NCBI RefSeq assembly: GCF_000224145.3
Contig: NC_020170.2
Coordinates: 882,914-946,913 of the forward strand
Direction: 5' to 3'
Length of the DNA: 64,000 bases
Source of the DNA: Ciona intestinalis
Lineage: Eukaryota > Chordata > Ascidiacea > Phlebobranchia > Cionidae
The position numbers and the translations under genes are program-made. Below the pieces are notes generated by a model that saw only the letters and a list, made by a program, of their open reading frames with translations, was not told the origin of the DNA and ran no database searches. Each line of letters starts with the position of its first letter. Position 1 is the first letter of the stretch. Shown here piece after piece: positions 10,275 to 23,422 of the stretch.

Positions 10275-13200
10275 CGGTTGTTTTACAGACTAATTGATAC
10301 AAGGCTTTATATTAATCTGTTTACTTTGGGTAAAGTGTGGCGTCTTTAAAGTCTTAAAAAAAGAAAAAAATGCTTTATCGGTGAAACATTTTCGCAATGT
10401 GATTTTTTTCCTTTTTATCTATAGTTAAATGTTTATTTTGAAGAAACTTAATTAATATATTGACACATTAAAATAAATCGTTTTTTTTTCAATTTTACTG
10501 CGGCAGGTCCCAACCATTCCATGTGGTCGTGTGTCAAATTTAATTAGTTTCTTCGCACCTACTGGGCCATGGTTACATTTTAAATATAACTTCTTCTTCC
10601 CGACCATTCTTTGTCTGCCAGTTTGCTCAGCCGGGTGCGACCCGCTGTTGATTTCTTATAGCACGGCAAACGGTTGTCAATTTACTGCAATAACAAAGCG
10701 GCCTCCGACCGACCGAGACTTAGCCTGTCAACACGGATTCTCAGCGCGAGGGTCATGATTAAGGACTTTTCGCGGAATTGTAAAGGCCTGCCTGGCTACG
10801 TGGACAACTCGGACGTGACTTGTTGAAGTTTTTCCTCCGCTCGAAAACCAAGTCTCCACCGAAGTGCATTGTTATGCGGCAAAGTGTCAAGTAAGCGGCG
10901 TGGCCCTGTCTCTGTACACATTCGCTCCTGCTCCGTGACACCGCGACTCATTATCGGCCCAACAGGAGTTGTCTTTACTCGGCAAGCTACAAGCCAAACG
11001 ATATCTGTGTGCACAGCTTCTGTTTGTAGACGACCGAGCCTACTGTGGACAATGTTCGTAATACGTCACCTTTACTGAACCAAGTTCATCCATATTGTGT
11101 CTGGTGTCTTTTTTAGTCGCTGACGACGATTAAGCAATCTGCTAAGCGTGACTTTTCCTTATGCAATCAGCAGAGCGACTACCCGCACCCCAGGTTCGCT
11201 CGTTAACGGTTGCTCGTGGATAATCGCACGCGCTCGGGAGCGGTAGTTTATTACAAGCCAGTATCCCAACGATGACTGGCAAACTGTGGACTTGGCGAGT
11301 TGAGCTGTTGGGCAAACATGGCGTGATAAGGATCCGCGCTTTGCGCTCTGCAAGGGGCGAGAACAAACAACACGTTACAGATTATTACAACCACCCATCA
11401 GCTAACAAACTATATCGTTTTTGCGATCTCCGGAAATTTACGAGAACCGTCTAACCGACATGCTGGTAACGTTTAACAAAGAGAATGCAAATTTCTTACA
11501 CTATCATCTACACCACTTGACTTTTTGGGCGCAGCGTTTTGCTAATAAATACCAAGAAACATTTAATGTAAGGTACAAGACCTATAATTTATATTTCCAT
11601 AAATACATTAAATTAATACAAATTAACAAATAGGCACTATTCGCACTAAAGTGATTTAGTTTTGCAATAAATATCACCCATATATAGGAACAAAGCCAAC
11701 TTACACCGAAAATATAAATTATTTTTATTTCACCCAATTAAGTAATTAGTAAGTCTACGTAGGCCTGCGTCACACGTGTGCTACGCTTTCGGTAAATTGT
11801 TTTTAATTATCGGCACGACGACTAAATGGTTGGTCGTTTGACATTGGCACATCAAAAGGTTCCTCGTCCAATTTTCTCGCTTTGTTTCCGCCACAGAATA
11901 AGCAGCACGCGTACTAAGGGTCTTCATGGGCATCGGCTAACGTGGGTATCGGGCACAAATATATAACTGAAGATTGATTAATGACTTATTCATTGAGCCG
12001 CTTTGATCTAGTAGCACCTGAAGGTAACGCAACGGGATTCCAAACGTGAACGTTCCACTGGCTAATCTTTAATTACACATTAGTTAGGGCGGTCCGCAGG
12101 GTACACGTTAACTGGTTCCTTCGTCCAGTAAGTGACACAGGCGGTTGCGTGAAACAGTGTGAAAATACCGCATGCTTTCCTTCGGTCATAAATTACAGGC
12201 GTACACGCTTCGGTTCTAGACCATGGACACGCACCTGTTATAACAATTAACATATATTTGATTTAATTAACAAAAATCGTAAAGAATACTTTGTCGTCGT
12301 ATCTGAACACTTACGATGATTTTTTTTTTAATTTGTCGCATTCAAGTGATTGTACTGATTTAAAGTCCCAAGACGCGTTTATGTTAAGGACTTATTGACG
12401 CAATATATCATGAATAATATTACGTATATTTGTTCCCATATAATCACACGTAATAACCAAACCATATTAAAAAAGCCTTGCCCAGGTTACCCCGAATCTT
12501 GCCTAACGAATTTCATGCCATCTTTGGAAATTCGCAGACAAAAGCATAAAACGATTGCATGGCGTGAAAAAGTGCTTCTTCTCCGTGGACACAGTGTAGG
12601 GAGTCGTTTGTTGCGGTTTAAGGTTTTGACGAACTGTTCCCTTGATTTGCCAAACGATCAATGAGAAATAATAACCAAGTATTTGCCAAGCCAAAACACA
12701 CGTCACTGCGGTTGGGGGTTAGGGCATCGGCAACATTGTATAAGTGGGAGTTAGCCCCAAAGACAAACACCGTATTCAGGTGTCCTGGACCACATTTAAA
12801 CTGCTGTTGATTCAGATAACTATCGTTTCGTGTCGTCACACCTTTGATGTGGGTGCCAACTATACATAGTATATTTTGAGCACTATTCGTGGGTTTTAGA
12901 TTGCTTGATACGACTAACCATTGTAATTCGTTCCAATAACTTTTATCACTTTTGCATGAAATGTTAAAAGCTGTTTGACAGAATTGTTTTTTCCCTATTT
13001 TGGTTTCGATTGAGCTTTGTTGTCGGGGTCGCCAGGTTCGAATTGCCAGTTTTCAGGATGCGTAAGCCGCTCCAGAGACATTCGTACCATCTGCAACTTA
13101 ATGACGATGTCCGCGAGTCAGTTTTTGACTCATATCACTTCCAATTGCCGAAGCCATTGCTTCTCCCCTTTGCTCGAGCGCCAGGACGGATTCGAACCGT

Positions 13201-16200
13201 TTCCGCGGCCGAGAGCCGCGCGCGCTGCCTAATCGACTTCCCGTACGTCAGTGCGCGCGAGGTGGACGCGGAAAGACTTCCGCGATTGGCCTGACCCACT
13301 GTCCTGCAAACCGCGAACAGCGAAGACGCACTGGAGAATGGCATCCTATCGTTCCCCGCGGTCGCTTCGGGCCTTAAGCCCAAAAAGCGAAGAGAAATCT
13401 CAGTGTCAGAACTGGTGACGTTTTAATCTCAATCATTTTCCGGCGCCAGCTCGCTACAGGCTTGCCTTTGGCATCATCGGCCGTTTTCAGCCGTGGGAAT
13501 GTTACGAGCTCGCGTGCAAACGCAAGGTGTGTGACGTTATCACGTCACGCCGCTCGCCTCCTCCTCAATCCAGCACATTATGAAGGCTTTCTTCTATATA
13601 TAACGACCTCGTAGCGGAAGATACTTCGCTTGTTCGCTGAATTAAACTTATTTAAACAGCGTTGGCTCGCTTGGCAGATTTCACAGCAATATTTGCCAAA
13701 TCGATACCCCAACCGCTTAGAATTCTTTTCCAATTAACGTTCATTTGGTTAATTAAACACGATCAAATCGAACAACCATGTAACACATGTTCACTATTTA
13801 TAAAATACCTATTTGGGTTGTTCCGCCCAACCAGGTATTTTCCTTACAAAATCTTTGCTTTTGGCAAAAATTCTATAATTGGATAAGCCAGTGTTGGTCT
13901 TTATAGAACCTCTTGGGGTCGGTCGAGCTACATGACTTTATTTTTAACTCCTAAAAGGTTATGGAACGTTTCGTAATCGGGTTCGTCCGTGGGTCGGTTT
14001 ATTTCAACAGGGTACCACAGCGTGGATCCCAACCAATCGTCCGTGGGTGAACCCAAAATTAAGGCGGTCGCACGTGAGCTCAGCCGGAAGTAGTGTCTGT
14101 GACGTATTTGGATGTGGGAATGCACGATCCGAGCTGGTTCCTGAGCCTGTCATTGCTTGCCTTTGACGTCACGATGCGAGCGATCCCACAGGACGACCGG
14201 TCGCTAGGCCGCGTTTTGTTTCTCGAAGTAGCTTCGATTGATTGCTGTGACCGATGCGAACCGCTATGGCCAACAAAATGTTGCGACCGCAGCCGCGCCA
14301 CCGTTCGTGGGAAGTTTGTGCCTTCGCTTCTCCCAATAGATAACTAGCTAATGCCTTCAGTGTAAATGATGCTGGCGTTTCTTTCTATTTATAAACTTGC
14401 GGTTGGTTAGTGACAGGACCGGATCTCGTATATATACACTGACAATATGGCATAAAAGATCCCGTGGTTGTGTTTTGGGCGCACTTACCCATACACATCC
14501 CTTATCAGTGACAAAAGTGCCGCTGAAACGTGCCTGGGTCCTGTATCTCAATAATCAAGTGCAATCGCTTTACCTTACGGTTGGTCGAATGTTTGCTGCC
14601 TTATCTTGCCGAGTGTCAGTCGACGCGTAAACATTACCAAATCCACAGCAAGTATCACGGTCGTCACGTCCCGCCTCGAGTGTGTGTTTGGATGTACGTC
14701 GTTTACCCTATGCTGGTTTGAGCTACCGTTGGCAAACTACGAAACGTGCTTGCCGTTCGCTCGGCAGAAGGTTGCCTTTCGTAACAAACAGCACGGACAC
14801 GAAGTTTCAATTAGCACTTCACCGTCTAAGTGTTTACAATGATATTAATCTCTAACTGTGTATCATGCGATCTTTGCTTTTGAACAAATGATTTCGCCAT
14901 GAAGATATTTCCAGTCAAACGCCACTCAATCAAACTTCGCTTGAGAGCAATGCGATACACACTTGACTAGCAGCCACTCGACAGCAAGTCGATGATCTTT
15001 CCGCGGGCGTTATGCGCAGGCGTGCTGTTACCTGTTCAGACCGATACACTTTCGGATTCGTAAAAGGCGTCCGTCGTTTGAAATTGATGGGGCTGCCACC
15101 ACCCGAAGTTTCAAGTACGAGTTCGCCGGTAGCTGCGGTCGCCGCCGACGAGCTTCGAGAGGCGGCGCTAAGAAACTGCAACGTAAAGTAATTAAGCGAA
15201 CTGTTTAATCAGCCTCAGTGTCAAGTCCAAACGACTTCCTTCGCTTGGCCGCCGTCGAGCTGTTTCGCGGCCCTCGAGCGGCCGAAGAGCCGCAGAAAGA
15301 TGTCGTAAGACACTCGTGCTAGCCATCCGGACATCTGCACAGCAACAGGCTTGGCTTGGTTCCAGATGGTGGCTCTTAATTGGTGGCTTTCTCTTCCCGT
15401 GCACTCCATTACGATGAAGTGGCAGTGGGGGTGGGAACATTTGGTGGGCTTTGCTAGTTTGGCGATTCTTAACAAGAGGCTCATCCCTCCGCACGTAAAC
15501 CACTCGACCAGTGTCTCTAAAGTTTTTCTTTGCGAAAGGACACGGGACTAATTTTTGCCCTAATACACGGGCGACCACTTTCTCGCCCTCGACGATTGTC
15601 TCTGCTGGAATCCCACTCAATTAGTCGGCAATGCCTCTCGAAACGAACGACCCGGAAACACCGGAGTGTTTGCATGGGACGGGGCCATTGTACCCGCGCT
15701 CTAAGAGTATTTTGTAACCTGTCCCCACTCAAGGTCCTAACAGGTTGAAATAGAGAGACGAATCCAAACATTGCTTCGTCTGTTTACTTGTTTCTATTTG
15801 GGCTCATCCCTTCGCTCTCGAGTCAATAATTAGTCAAGCCGTGTTCGCACAAAAACACTTCGCAAATCCACCACGCACGGCGCCCAAGAGCTTTGAATGC
15901 ATATTTACTGCAAAACGAGAAATAAACTCCTGCTTAGCTTTGTTCTTGATAAGTCTCGTTCTTACAATCCAAATACCGACCTGCCTAATTCCCCCGATCG
16001 CATATTAGTCCGCGGCCATTTTGTGCGCGACCAATTAGCCGAGAGTGTAATCGTAAATTGAAATAGGCTTCAGTTCGATCACGCGAACGAGCTTAAAAGT
16101 ATTCTGGCCTGATTTTAGATATTGACCGCTCGCCGAGTGCTCGATAATAATCTCATTAATGTTGTGTTCATATCGAGCGATTAAAAAGCTATACCCTCGA

Positions 16201-17340
16201 CGCGCGGAAGTACGTTTAAGTTAGAAACACAATAACTTTATAAAAAAAAGCATATACGACCTATTATTTTATAACGAGGTTAGTATTTCTCGTTACGTGT
16301 GAATTAAAAATATGAAATCAATGCCTCAGGTGTTAGAGACCTTAATTGCCAACTACGACCAACTGCGCTCTATATTCTCTGCACGATATGGCGTATCCAG
16401 GTGCATATTCTTTATTGACAAGCAGTGATTGATTAATTATTGAATACCGTGTTGGAATCCGTAAAAAAACGCCCGCGCTTGTGACCGCTGACTACGTGAC
16501 GTCATGGAAAATTGCGACCTATCTCCGTTTTCCAGGTTCCAGAAATCGCTCCTCGTCTGCCCGTCTTGTTTTGAGAACTGTGTGCCCGGCGCATCAACAA
16601 GCAGAGATGGCGATAATAATTCTCAAAACAAGACGCGCTGGTATCAGCGACAGCGGAATCGCACTGCCAGTATACAAAATTCCTAAAACAGAATTGTGAA
16701 AATGAAAATGCTGTTTACTGTCTGTTTTACTGCACGCCTACACGTAGGGATATATGGATTATGTGATTATTTGTTTCTCTATACGAACGGTACAATAGTC
16801 ACCGTGCTATACTGGTCATATGAGTGTTTGTGTAATGGGTGCTAAGAGATGTACTGAATTAACTGACTTTCTTTGTGCAAATCTAAACTAATGCATACTG
16901 GATTATCGCCAGTGTAAATGTACATCAGCTAACTGGGGCGTACAGAATAACTTCATTATTTTCCCAACACGCTCTCGCTTCTTTATCCTATTTAGTCTCA
17001 TTGCGGCCGTGAAACAGGCCAGCAACAAGCGTTGCACTTGTTAGTTCTTTGTTTATAAAACACCCGTGTTGCATCTCGCCTCCCTCGGCCATTATATCAA
17101 CCGATATCAATATCAACTTATGCCTTTGCGATTTACGGACGGGCGCTGATCGCAGCTAATCTGCGCTGAACACAAATATACCCAAATTGCCAGATTAGCG
17201 TCAAGTCGGCGTAATAGCGACAGGAGGCTGCATGTTGGGTATACAGACGAGAGTGCACCAGCATGGCAAGGGCATAGCGCGAAGAGAAGATTACGCAATA
17301 ACTTAGAGTACATGTGTGCGTCGCATAGGCTATATTTCAT
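10275..17340. other. non-coding stretch, GC-richer from about 13 kb
   Basis: About 7 kb with no gene I can support. Open frames of 60-140 codons occur on both strands and overlap each other, as expected of GC-rich non-coding DNA. The only family-like signal is a tRNA-like sequence near 13.2 kb. It may be regulatory sequence of the MECOM-type gene downstream, by position only. Confidence 0.45.
13178..13248 (-). other. tRNA-like promoter boxes (decayed tRNA or SINE head)
   Basis: On the minus strand the sequence reads GTCGATTAGGCAGCGCG, then a hairpin GCGG-CTCTCGG-CCGC resembling an anticodon arm, then GGTTCGAATCC, matching a B box / T-loop. The 3' acceptor strand (CCTGGCG) finds no pairing partner at the 5' side, so an intact tRNA is not supported. 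Confidence 0.3.
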
Positions 17341-17535
17341 ACTGTGGGGTCATGTGGGATACCTTTATCACCTAAATCCCATATTTCTTGATCGTGTTTT
17401 AAACACCTGAAACCACTCCTTTAGAGTGGTGGGGCTACAGTTAAAAAGTTCCTTAAATATTCTTTGTTTACTACTTTAAATGGGCCGAGGCAAGTAAATA
17501 AAAAGCATGTCCCATCTTACCCCAACCTACTATAT
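17341..17535 (-). mobile_element. MITE copy 6
   Basis: Starts CTGTGGGGTCATGTGGGATA, with the family core (GATCGTGTTTTAAACACCTG), and ends CCCATCTTACCCCAACCTAC followed by TATA. Confidence 0.85.
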
Positions 17536-20500
17536 TTTATTGTAATACGGATAATGATTTTAGTCTGCAATTTTTTATCTCCCGAAATTAACACAATACC
17601 AGATTGTATATAATTGTTAACACATTTCTTAATCTCATTTTAGATTTGTTTTAATAGTACCATCAGTTTCGATCAAATGTATCAACTAAAATATGCACAC
17701 TCTTTGTTATTGTATATAGAACGATGTGTAAAGTGCTTGACTTGTACTGTTATAATGGCCAAGACCTCAATGGCTTATTGCATGGACTTTGTTGCTTGCA
17801 GCGACGGCGTACTTGTTATACGCAGCGTAACTCTCGTCGTGCTTTGCAAGTTCCAAATGTGCACCAGAACATTTGATTGGTTGTTTTAAACCGACCACGT
17901 GACAAATCATGACGTGTTTTGGCGCTATGTAAAAAACGACGGTTGTAAGAGCGTTGTGTTACCATCTCCTGGCCTTAACTTCAGCCTTAACAAATAAATG
18001 GAAGCAATTTCGTTACGGAAATATTCCATCTCCGAACGATGTCTCCTTAACGCAATGGATTATGTTTAGAATTTCAATCAAACACTAAAAACAACCCGCT
18101 GCATGACAACTGACCTTAAACTGCATTCTTACGTCGTTTTTTTCTCGCGACTAAGTAAAGTTTTTACGTCGCTTAAGCAGAGGCAAACTTTCGAAAATAT
18201 TTACCATTCGTCCTATAGGAAATCAACATGTTTTTCTGTTTCGTTATGTCGTAATATTTTCTTGCGAGTTGTAAAATGTATGGTGTCATAAAAATGAATT
18301 AAGAATTGCTTAAATATTGCAAAAACACCACTTTCCTTCCGAGGTATATTGCGTACAGTTAAGCCAATCAAGGTAGTCGAGTTGACATCCTCCTTTCCGA
18401 GAATCAGGGCCTGCCACAACGCGGCACACAATCGATCGGAACCGCAAGGGAAAGTTGTGTTTTTACTGTAGTTACGCAAGCGTCATGCCATCTCAACCAC
18501 AGGAAGCATGACCCTTTCCCGCTTTCCTATACACTTCTTCCTCCGCACCACGGCAGGTGCCTTTCTATATATATTTATAACCAGGATATGAAAGCTGACG
18601 ATTTCATCACTGCTGACATATAAATATACATACTTGCATAACACTGCGTCACCACCTGCCATTTCTATACAACCAGACTATATATGCTCATTATTCGAAC
18701 GCGACCGTTCACCTGCAATGCGATTCTTTAACCAGCTATTTATGTATGATGGATAGGCATGGTTAAGGGCATGGTTACATGAACATACCTGAGGAATCAT
18801 TTCGACTAAATACGTCATATAATAGCTTTTTGTTTCCCCACGTTTAAAAAGACAGGAAATACCCAAATCAACTTTCATATGCTATGGCAGAACCTGCCGT
18901 GGTGCAGTGCTTGGTTGCCGTATATAGGAAAGTTCGACGTGTAATGAATATATGGAATTAATACGTCGATATAAAATAAGCTCTAAAATTTGCGACTCGA
19001 AGACTGTATAGAACAGTATAAAGTAAGCCTAATCCTAACCCGTCATAATCTGACATTCTGTGGTCATCGTTGTGTACAAGGAAAAACTGTCAGCATATAG
19101 GCCTTTGTAATCAATGAACAACTAATCCATTCGATTACAAGGTTGAGACGCGATTTTCGGGCAACGCTGTTTCGATTCGTAACACGCAACTCCCACGCGT
19201 TTCTTGTAATCACCCCCGAGTTTTGTATGCTCGCCCGTCGCACCGTTTAACCTAATTCCGCGTGATTATAGCAACGTAAAAAGCATGAGCAAAGCTATAA
19301 GCATTTAAGAACCGATACCAGCAAAATACTTAAGTTTTTGTCTAGATTTTAATATGTCGTTCTAATTTTGCACTGACCATAAGTATGTATAATTTTATAT
19401 TACACACAAGTTTTATATTAAATCTTAAATCGTTGCAAGGGGTTACCCATATCCTTCGCAGTTCAATTATGTTTCCCATTTTAACACTTAATCTTGAAAG
19501 CATTAGACAAGGCACGCACATCACAGGGTGTTGGTACGTGATGCTTCTGCCAATATTGTAATAAAGAAGCTTCCTTGAAGCTGTTCAAACATTTCTCGCT
19601 TAAATTACACCTTTCCGAAACATCACAACAGCGCTTAGCAATCTAATGAATTATTATGACCCGTTTACGATGTACGCAATATCTTGGCTATAACACACGC
19701 TTCTTAACCGGCAGAACACTTAATGGTAATTAAAAGTAAGCATGTATTTGAAATATCTGCTCTACTGTTATTTGTGTTACAATTTATGAAGTCCGTTAAA
19801 GCGAAACAGCGTGCGGGGTGAGACTGGTTTAACTAACTATAAGATTGCCAAGCGACAGCCGGTGAAGTGTTTGTTTTTCAACAATTAATAACTGTATGTC
19901 CGGTGTTTAACGCTATCCAGCCATTTTCGACAATTTACTAAAGATTGTGTTCTCGCAGATACATTTTAATTACCATCGAACAACAGTGACCAGAAATCGG
20001 GAATCGTTTAAGATTTATTGTTAAACCAGACCCGTTTTGAGGTATTAAGGTTTTTCTTTCACATGAATCGAAGACGTGCACCTGGGACGGATACAACAGA
20101 CAAGCGGTGCTTGAAAAATTCGATAATGTACCGGAATGTCTCGATAAAGATTAAACAGCTCCTTCCGCGAGCCTCCTTGTGTTTTACGGGCCGTGTACGT
20201 TTTATGACTTTTCCAGCGCGCAAAAATAACAAAACACAACAAGCCCTGACTTGTTCGCACTCCCTATGCTTGTTAAGTGACAACTCGCTTACCGAGGTGT
20301 CTGTTTATTTTTCTTTGATTACTACGGCCGGGACTGGGTTCAATTCACGGCCGAGCATCCCCTTATCTCATCTCAATGCTCGTAAATGTTGTTGATTTAA
20401 TCCCAGTATTCTCACGCTCGCCAAGAACGTTTCGTACACGGTACAACTCCCCCAGGAGTCCAACTCCAACGAACGTCCAGCGACAGGCAGTCCAATTGTT

Positions 20501-23422
20501 TTTCCTGTTCCGGATCCTGAGATTAATAAGCGTTTCAGGGAAAATGGAAGGACACACTCGTCCGTGCTATGTTTTCTTACCGTTTCTTTGTTCCCGCCGC
20601 CTTGGTCGGGAAAACGCATCTTGTAGCGGCCTGGCAAAATATACCGGACCGATCGCCCACGGTAGCGAATGATAACCGGTACATCCGATGGGAAATCGCA
20701 TCCCAGAACAAACAAGCGAGTCCTCGAGTGTCGCTGAAGATTGTATTACTCGCCTCTTCAGGTCAGCGCGACTTGCCACCGCGACTAACAGCCACTTTCT
20801 CGTCGCGTTTCCGAATGTGTCGTTTTATGGTCTTTTCCTTTGCCCGTCGGTCGCCACGTCTCTATTTGCAGTTGGGCTCACTGAAAGTTCACCGGCGCAA
20901 AAGTAACGAGTTCAGATTGTTCACGGACGGTAAAAGTGATCAGATAATGATATCTCAAGTGGCGAGTGACCCGGACTTAATCCAATGTTGGCCGATAACG
21001 ACTGTTTACCCGGCTAAGTTTGTAACAAGCCGAAAACTTATCGGGAATCGTAGTTACATCACAACGCTGCCTGTATCAACTTGGGCAGAGGAATTCAAAT
21101 AAAAAAACTATTTTCTAACGGCCGTTTTCTCCCAAATATACCATCCCAACTGAAACTGGAAAAGATATCACTTCGGCGTCAATAGAAACAGGTGTCAGAG
21201 GGTGGTTGTGATTCTAAAGCAGAGATGATCCATCCGATACGGAAGGGACGCTAAGCGCATCGCACAATAGAAGCGAGACGTGATAGATCGCAGTTGTTAC
21301 AACAGTGGTGCGACCCGGGAATGAGCACGAAGCATGAACGAATCGTTACAACTTCATTTACCCGGTCAGGTGCCCGCAAATACTGTAGGGTCGGGTCGCT
21401 TTATAGGTCGACAATCCGTCTTCTCGTGTGTCCCCACTCTCAAATATTTGACAAGGTTACTGAATGCGCGAAAGGGATGGTTCTCATTTCACGTCTTCCA
21501 AACCAGCACACGGTCAATTAAATGCCACTTTCGTAAACTGTGCTTTCCCTAATCAATTGTTGGCACTCAAAAGCGCCCTGGGTGTTTTCCAACGCAAAAA
21601 TAATACCACAACAAACGGTGGTAACCTTGGTTTGTATAGAAGAACCAGTTGCCGGTGAAATTCAAAGGCTGCGCATGCCACAAGGAGACAGCTTGATATA
21701 AACCACCCTGTACGGAACTGACACTTTCCGTTAGAAGCGCCTCCACAACAACACCGCTCTCGTGCCTAAGCCATATCCTTTCAAGATGCGCCGACCTGGC
21801 TTTGAGCCAGCGAGCTACCATGTACTCCATTACCCACAAGCAACGAACGACACGGGGTCAGACGTGCCGTCCTCGAGTCGGCGACAGCGTCCGAAAAATA
21901 AAACTTGGCACTGCGCCTAATCATATCTCAGTAGCGCGGGTGAAATTGTAAGGTCGCCAAGGCAGACAACTGGTAACCACAGCGACTGAAATCGACGAGT
22001 TTTTGTGGCTTCAACCCTTCCCTGTGGTCACGCATTTCCAAACATCGTGCAATGTTACAACCAACATACTTTGCAGGCACCGCGTACAAGAATGCGCGAA
22101 TCAAAAGTTGCAAGTTCGACGTCAATTCACCGTGACGGCCAAAATGATGAGCTTATAGCTGACATAAATGCGCATTATTTGCAAAGGCCCTCGAAAAGTT
22201 GCGACGATACCGCACACTTTTGTACAATTCGCAATTGTAACGAAGCAGAAACCGTTCTGCTTCGTAAAAGCGTCGAAACACCGGGTCGAGCGAACCGAAA
22301 TAACGCATCACGAGTAGGAAATGACCGATACCGATCGCATTTCAGGGCAAAAGTTTGCTTGTAGCATTCGTTGTGACGAGAAATCTATAAATAGTTATTG
22401 GAGTGCCTTATTTTACTGTTAAATCGTAGACTTCTCGTTACAGAGATACATTTTGTGTACCCGCAAAAAGCCAATGTCTCAAACCGATGATTGAGTTGCC
22501 GTACACAGTGCAGACGACCCCATGACACTAGGGCAAGGTTATCTGTTTAAGAAGCGTCGCGCACCCCGGCTGTGTACCTATGCCGTTTAAACTTGCGAGT
22601 GCTGGGAGCGTCGAGTACCCGACGCTAAGGCGTCAGAATGCGGTGTATTGTCTGCCTGCCACAGCAGCCGCTTCTGCTTAGTTTCAACAATCCAATAACA
22701 GAGCGATCGAGCTCAATCTTGATAAATCTCAAATCTCGCGTCTCCAGAGCCGTCACGGGGATCTGCTGAAGTAGATATCCACAAACTCGCAGTTCATCGT
22801 TTTTACCGAGCTATCTGTGCCAGCGGTCGAGACACCGACCCACCCTAACTAGGTAGTGACGGACAACGCGCTATTCCCGCCCGCAGATAGGCAAGCGCCG
22901 ACAGCCTGAATTGGAAAACACTTTACGATTTGCTGGCGATTTCGATAGCGTGTACGACCACCAGATAATGTTTACAATGTCGCGCACTGTTGACAAATTG
23001 CTCTAAAATTAGTGGACTGCGTCATTCCGCCGTTGCATTTACGGTGAGGAGGGAACGTATTACATACGAATTTGAGACCAGGTTGGAACATATACGTAAA
23101 CAGCGTACATTGTTTCAATGCCTTTGTTACTGTCGCGTTTTCCACTTTTTGATACGTCAATGGCTTCTATAAAGCCAATACGCAACGTCGCCGATTCCAG
23201 GGCGAGAGAGAACCGCCGAGGTTGGGAAAAACGCTCCTCTTTCATTCCAACGCCCTTTTTTCGCTGTGTGGGTAAAAGCATCAGAGAGCGCAACATTCAG
23301 TCACTATTTTATTCACTACGATACAAAGGTTGCGCGTATTGTGTATTCATTGACGCCTAAACTGCTGTTGACCGTGCCGCGCTTGCAGAACGACAAGTCC
23401 TGGCGGCCCGAACACCGTCCCA
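17536..23422. other. non-coding stretch before the first MECOM-type gene
   Basis: About 5.9 kb without a supportable gene. The longest frame (20569-21102, 177 codons) overlaps several other frames on both strands, has no recognisable domain, and is not bounded by splice or poly(A) signals. I see no MITE, SINE or tandem array here. Plausibly 5' regulatory DNA or untranslated exons of the MECOM-type gene, by position only. Confidence 0.45.

Noticed and set aside
13178..13248. Functional tRNA gene on the minus strand
   Set aside because: B box and an anticodon-like arm are present, but the acceptor stem does not pair, so it is listed only as tRNA-like.
15192..15620. 142-codon minus-strand frame
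   Set aside because: Located in GC-rich non-coding DNA with competing frames; no domain seen.
20569..21102. 177-codon frame in the gene-poor stretch
   Set aside because: Overlaps many frames on both strands, no recognisable domain, no splice or poly(A) context.
21780..21840. Another tRNA-like SINE head on the minus strand
   Set aside because: An A-box-like TGGTAGCTCGCTGG is present but no B box follows at the right distance.
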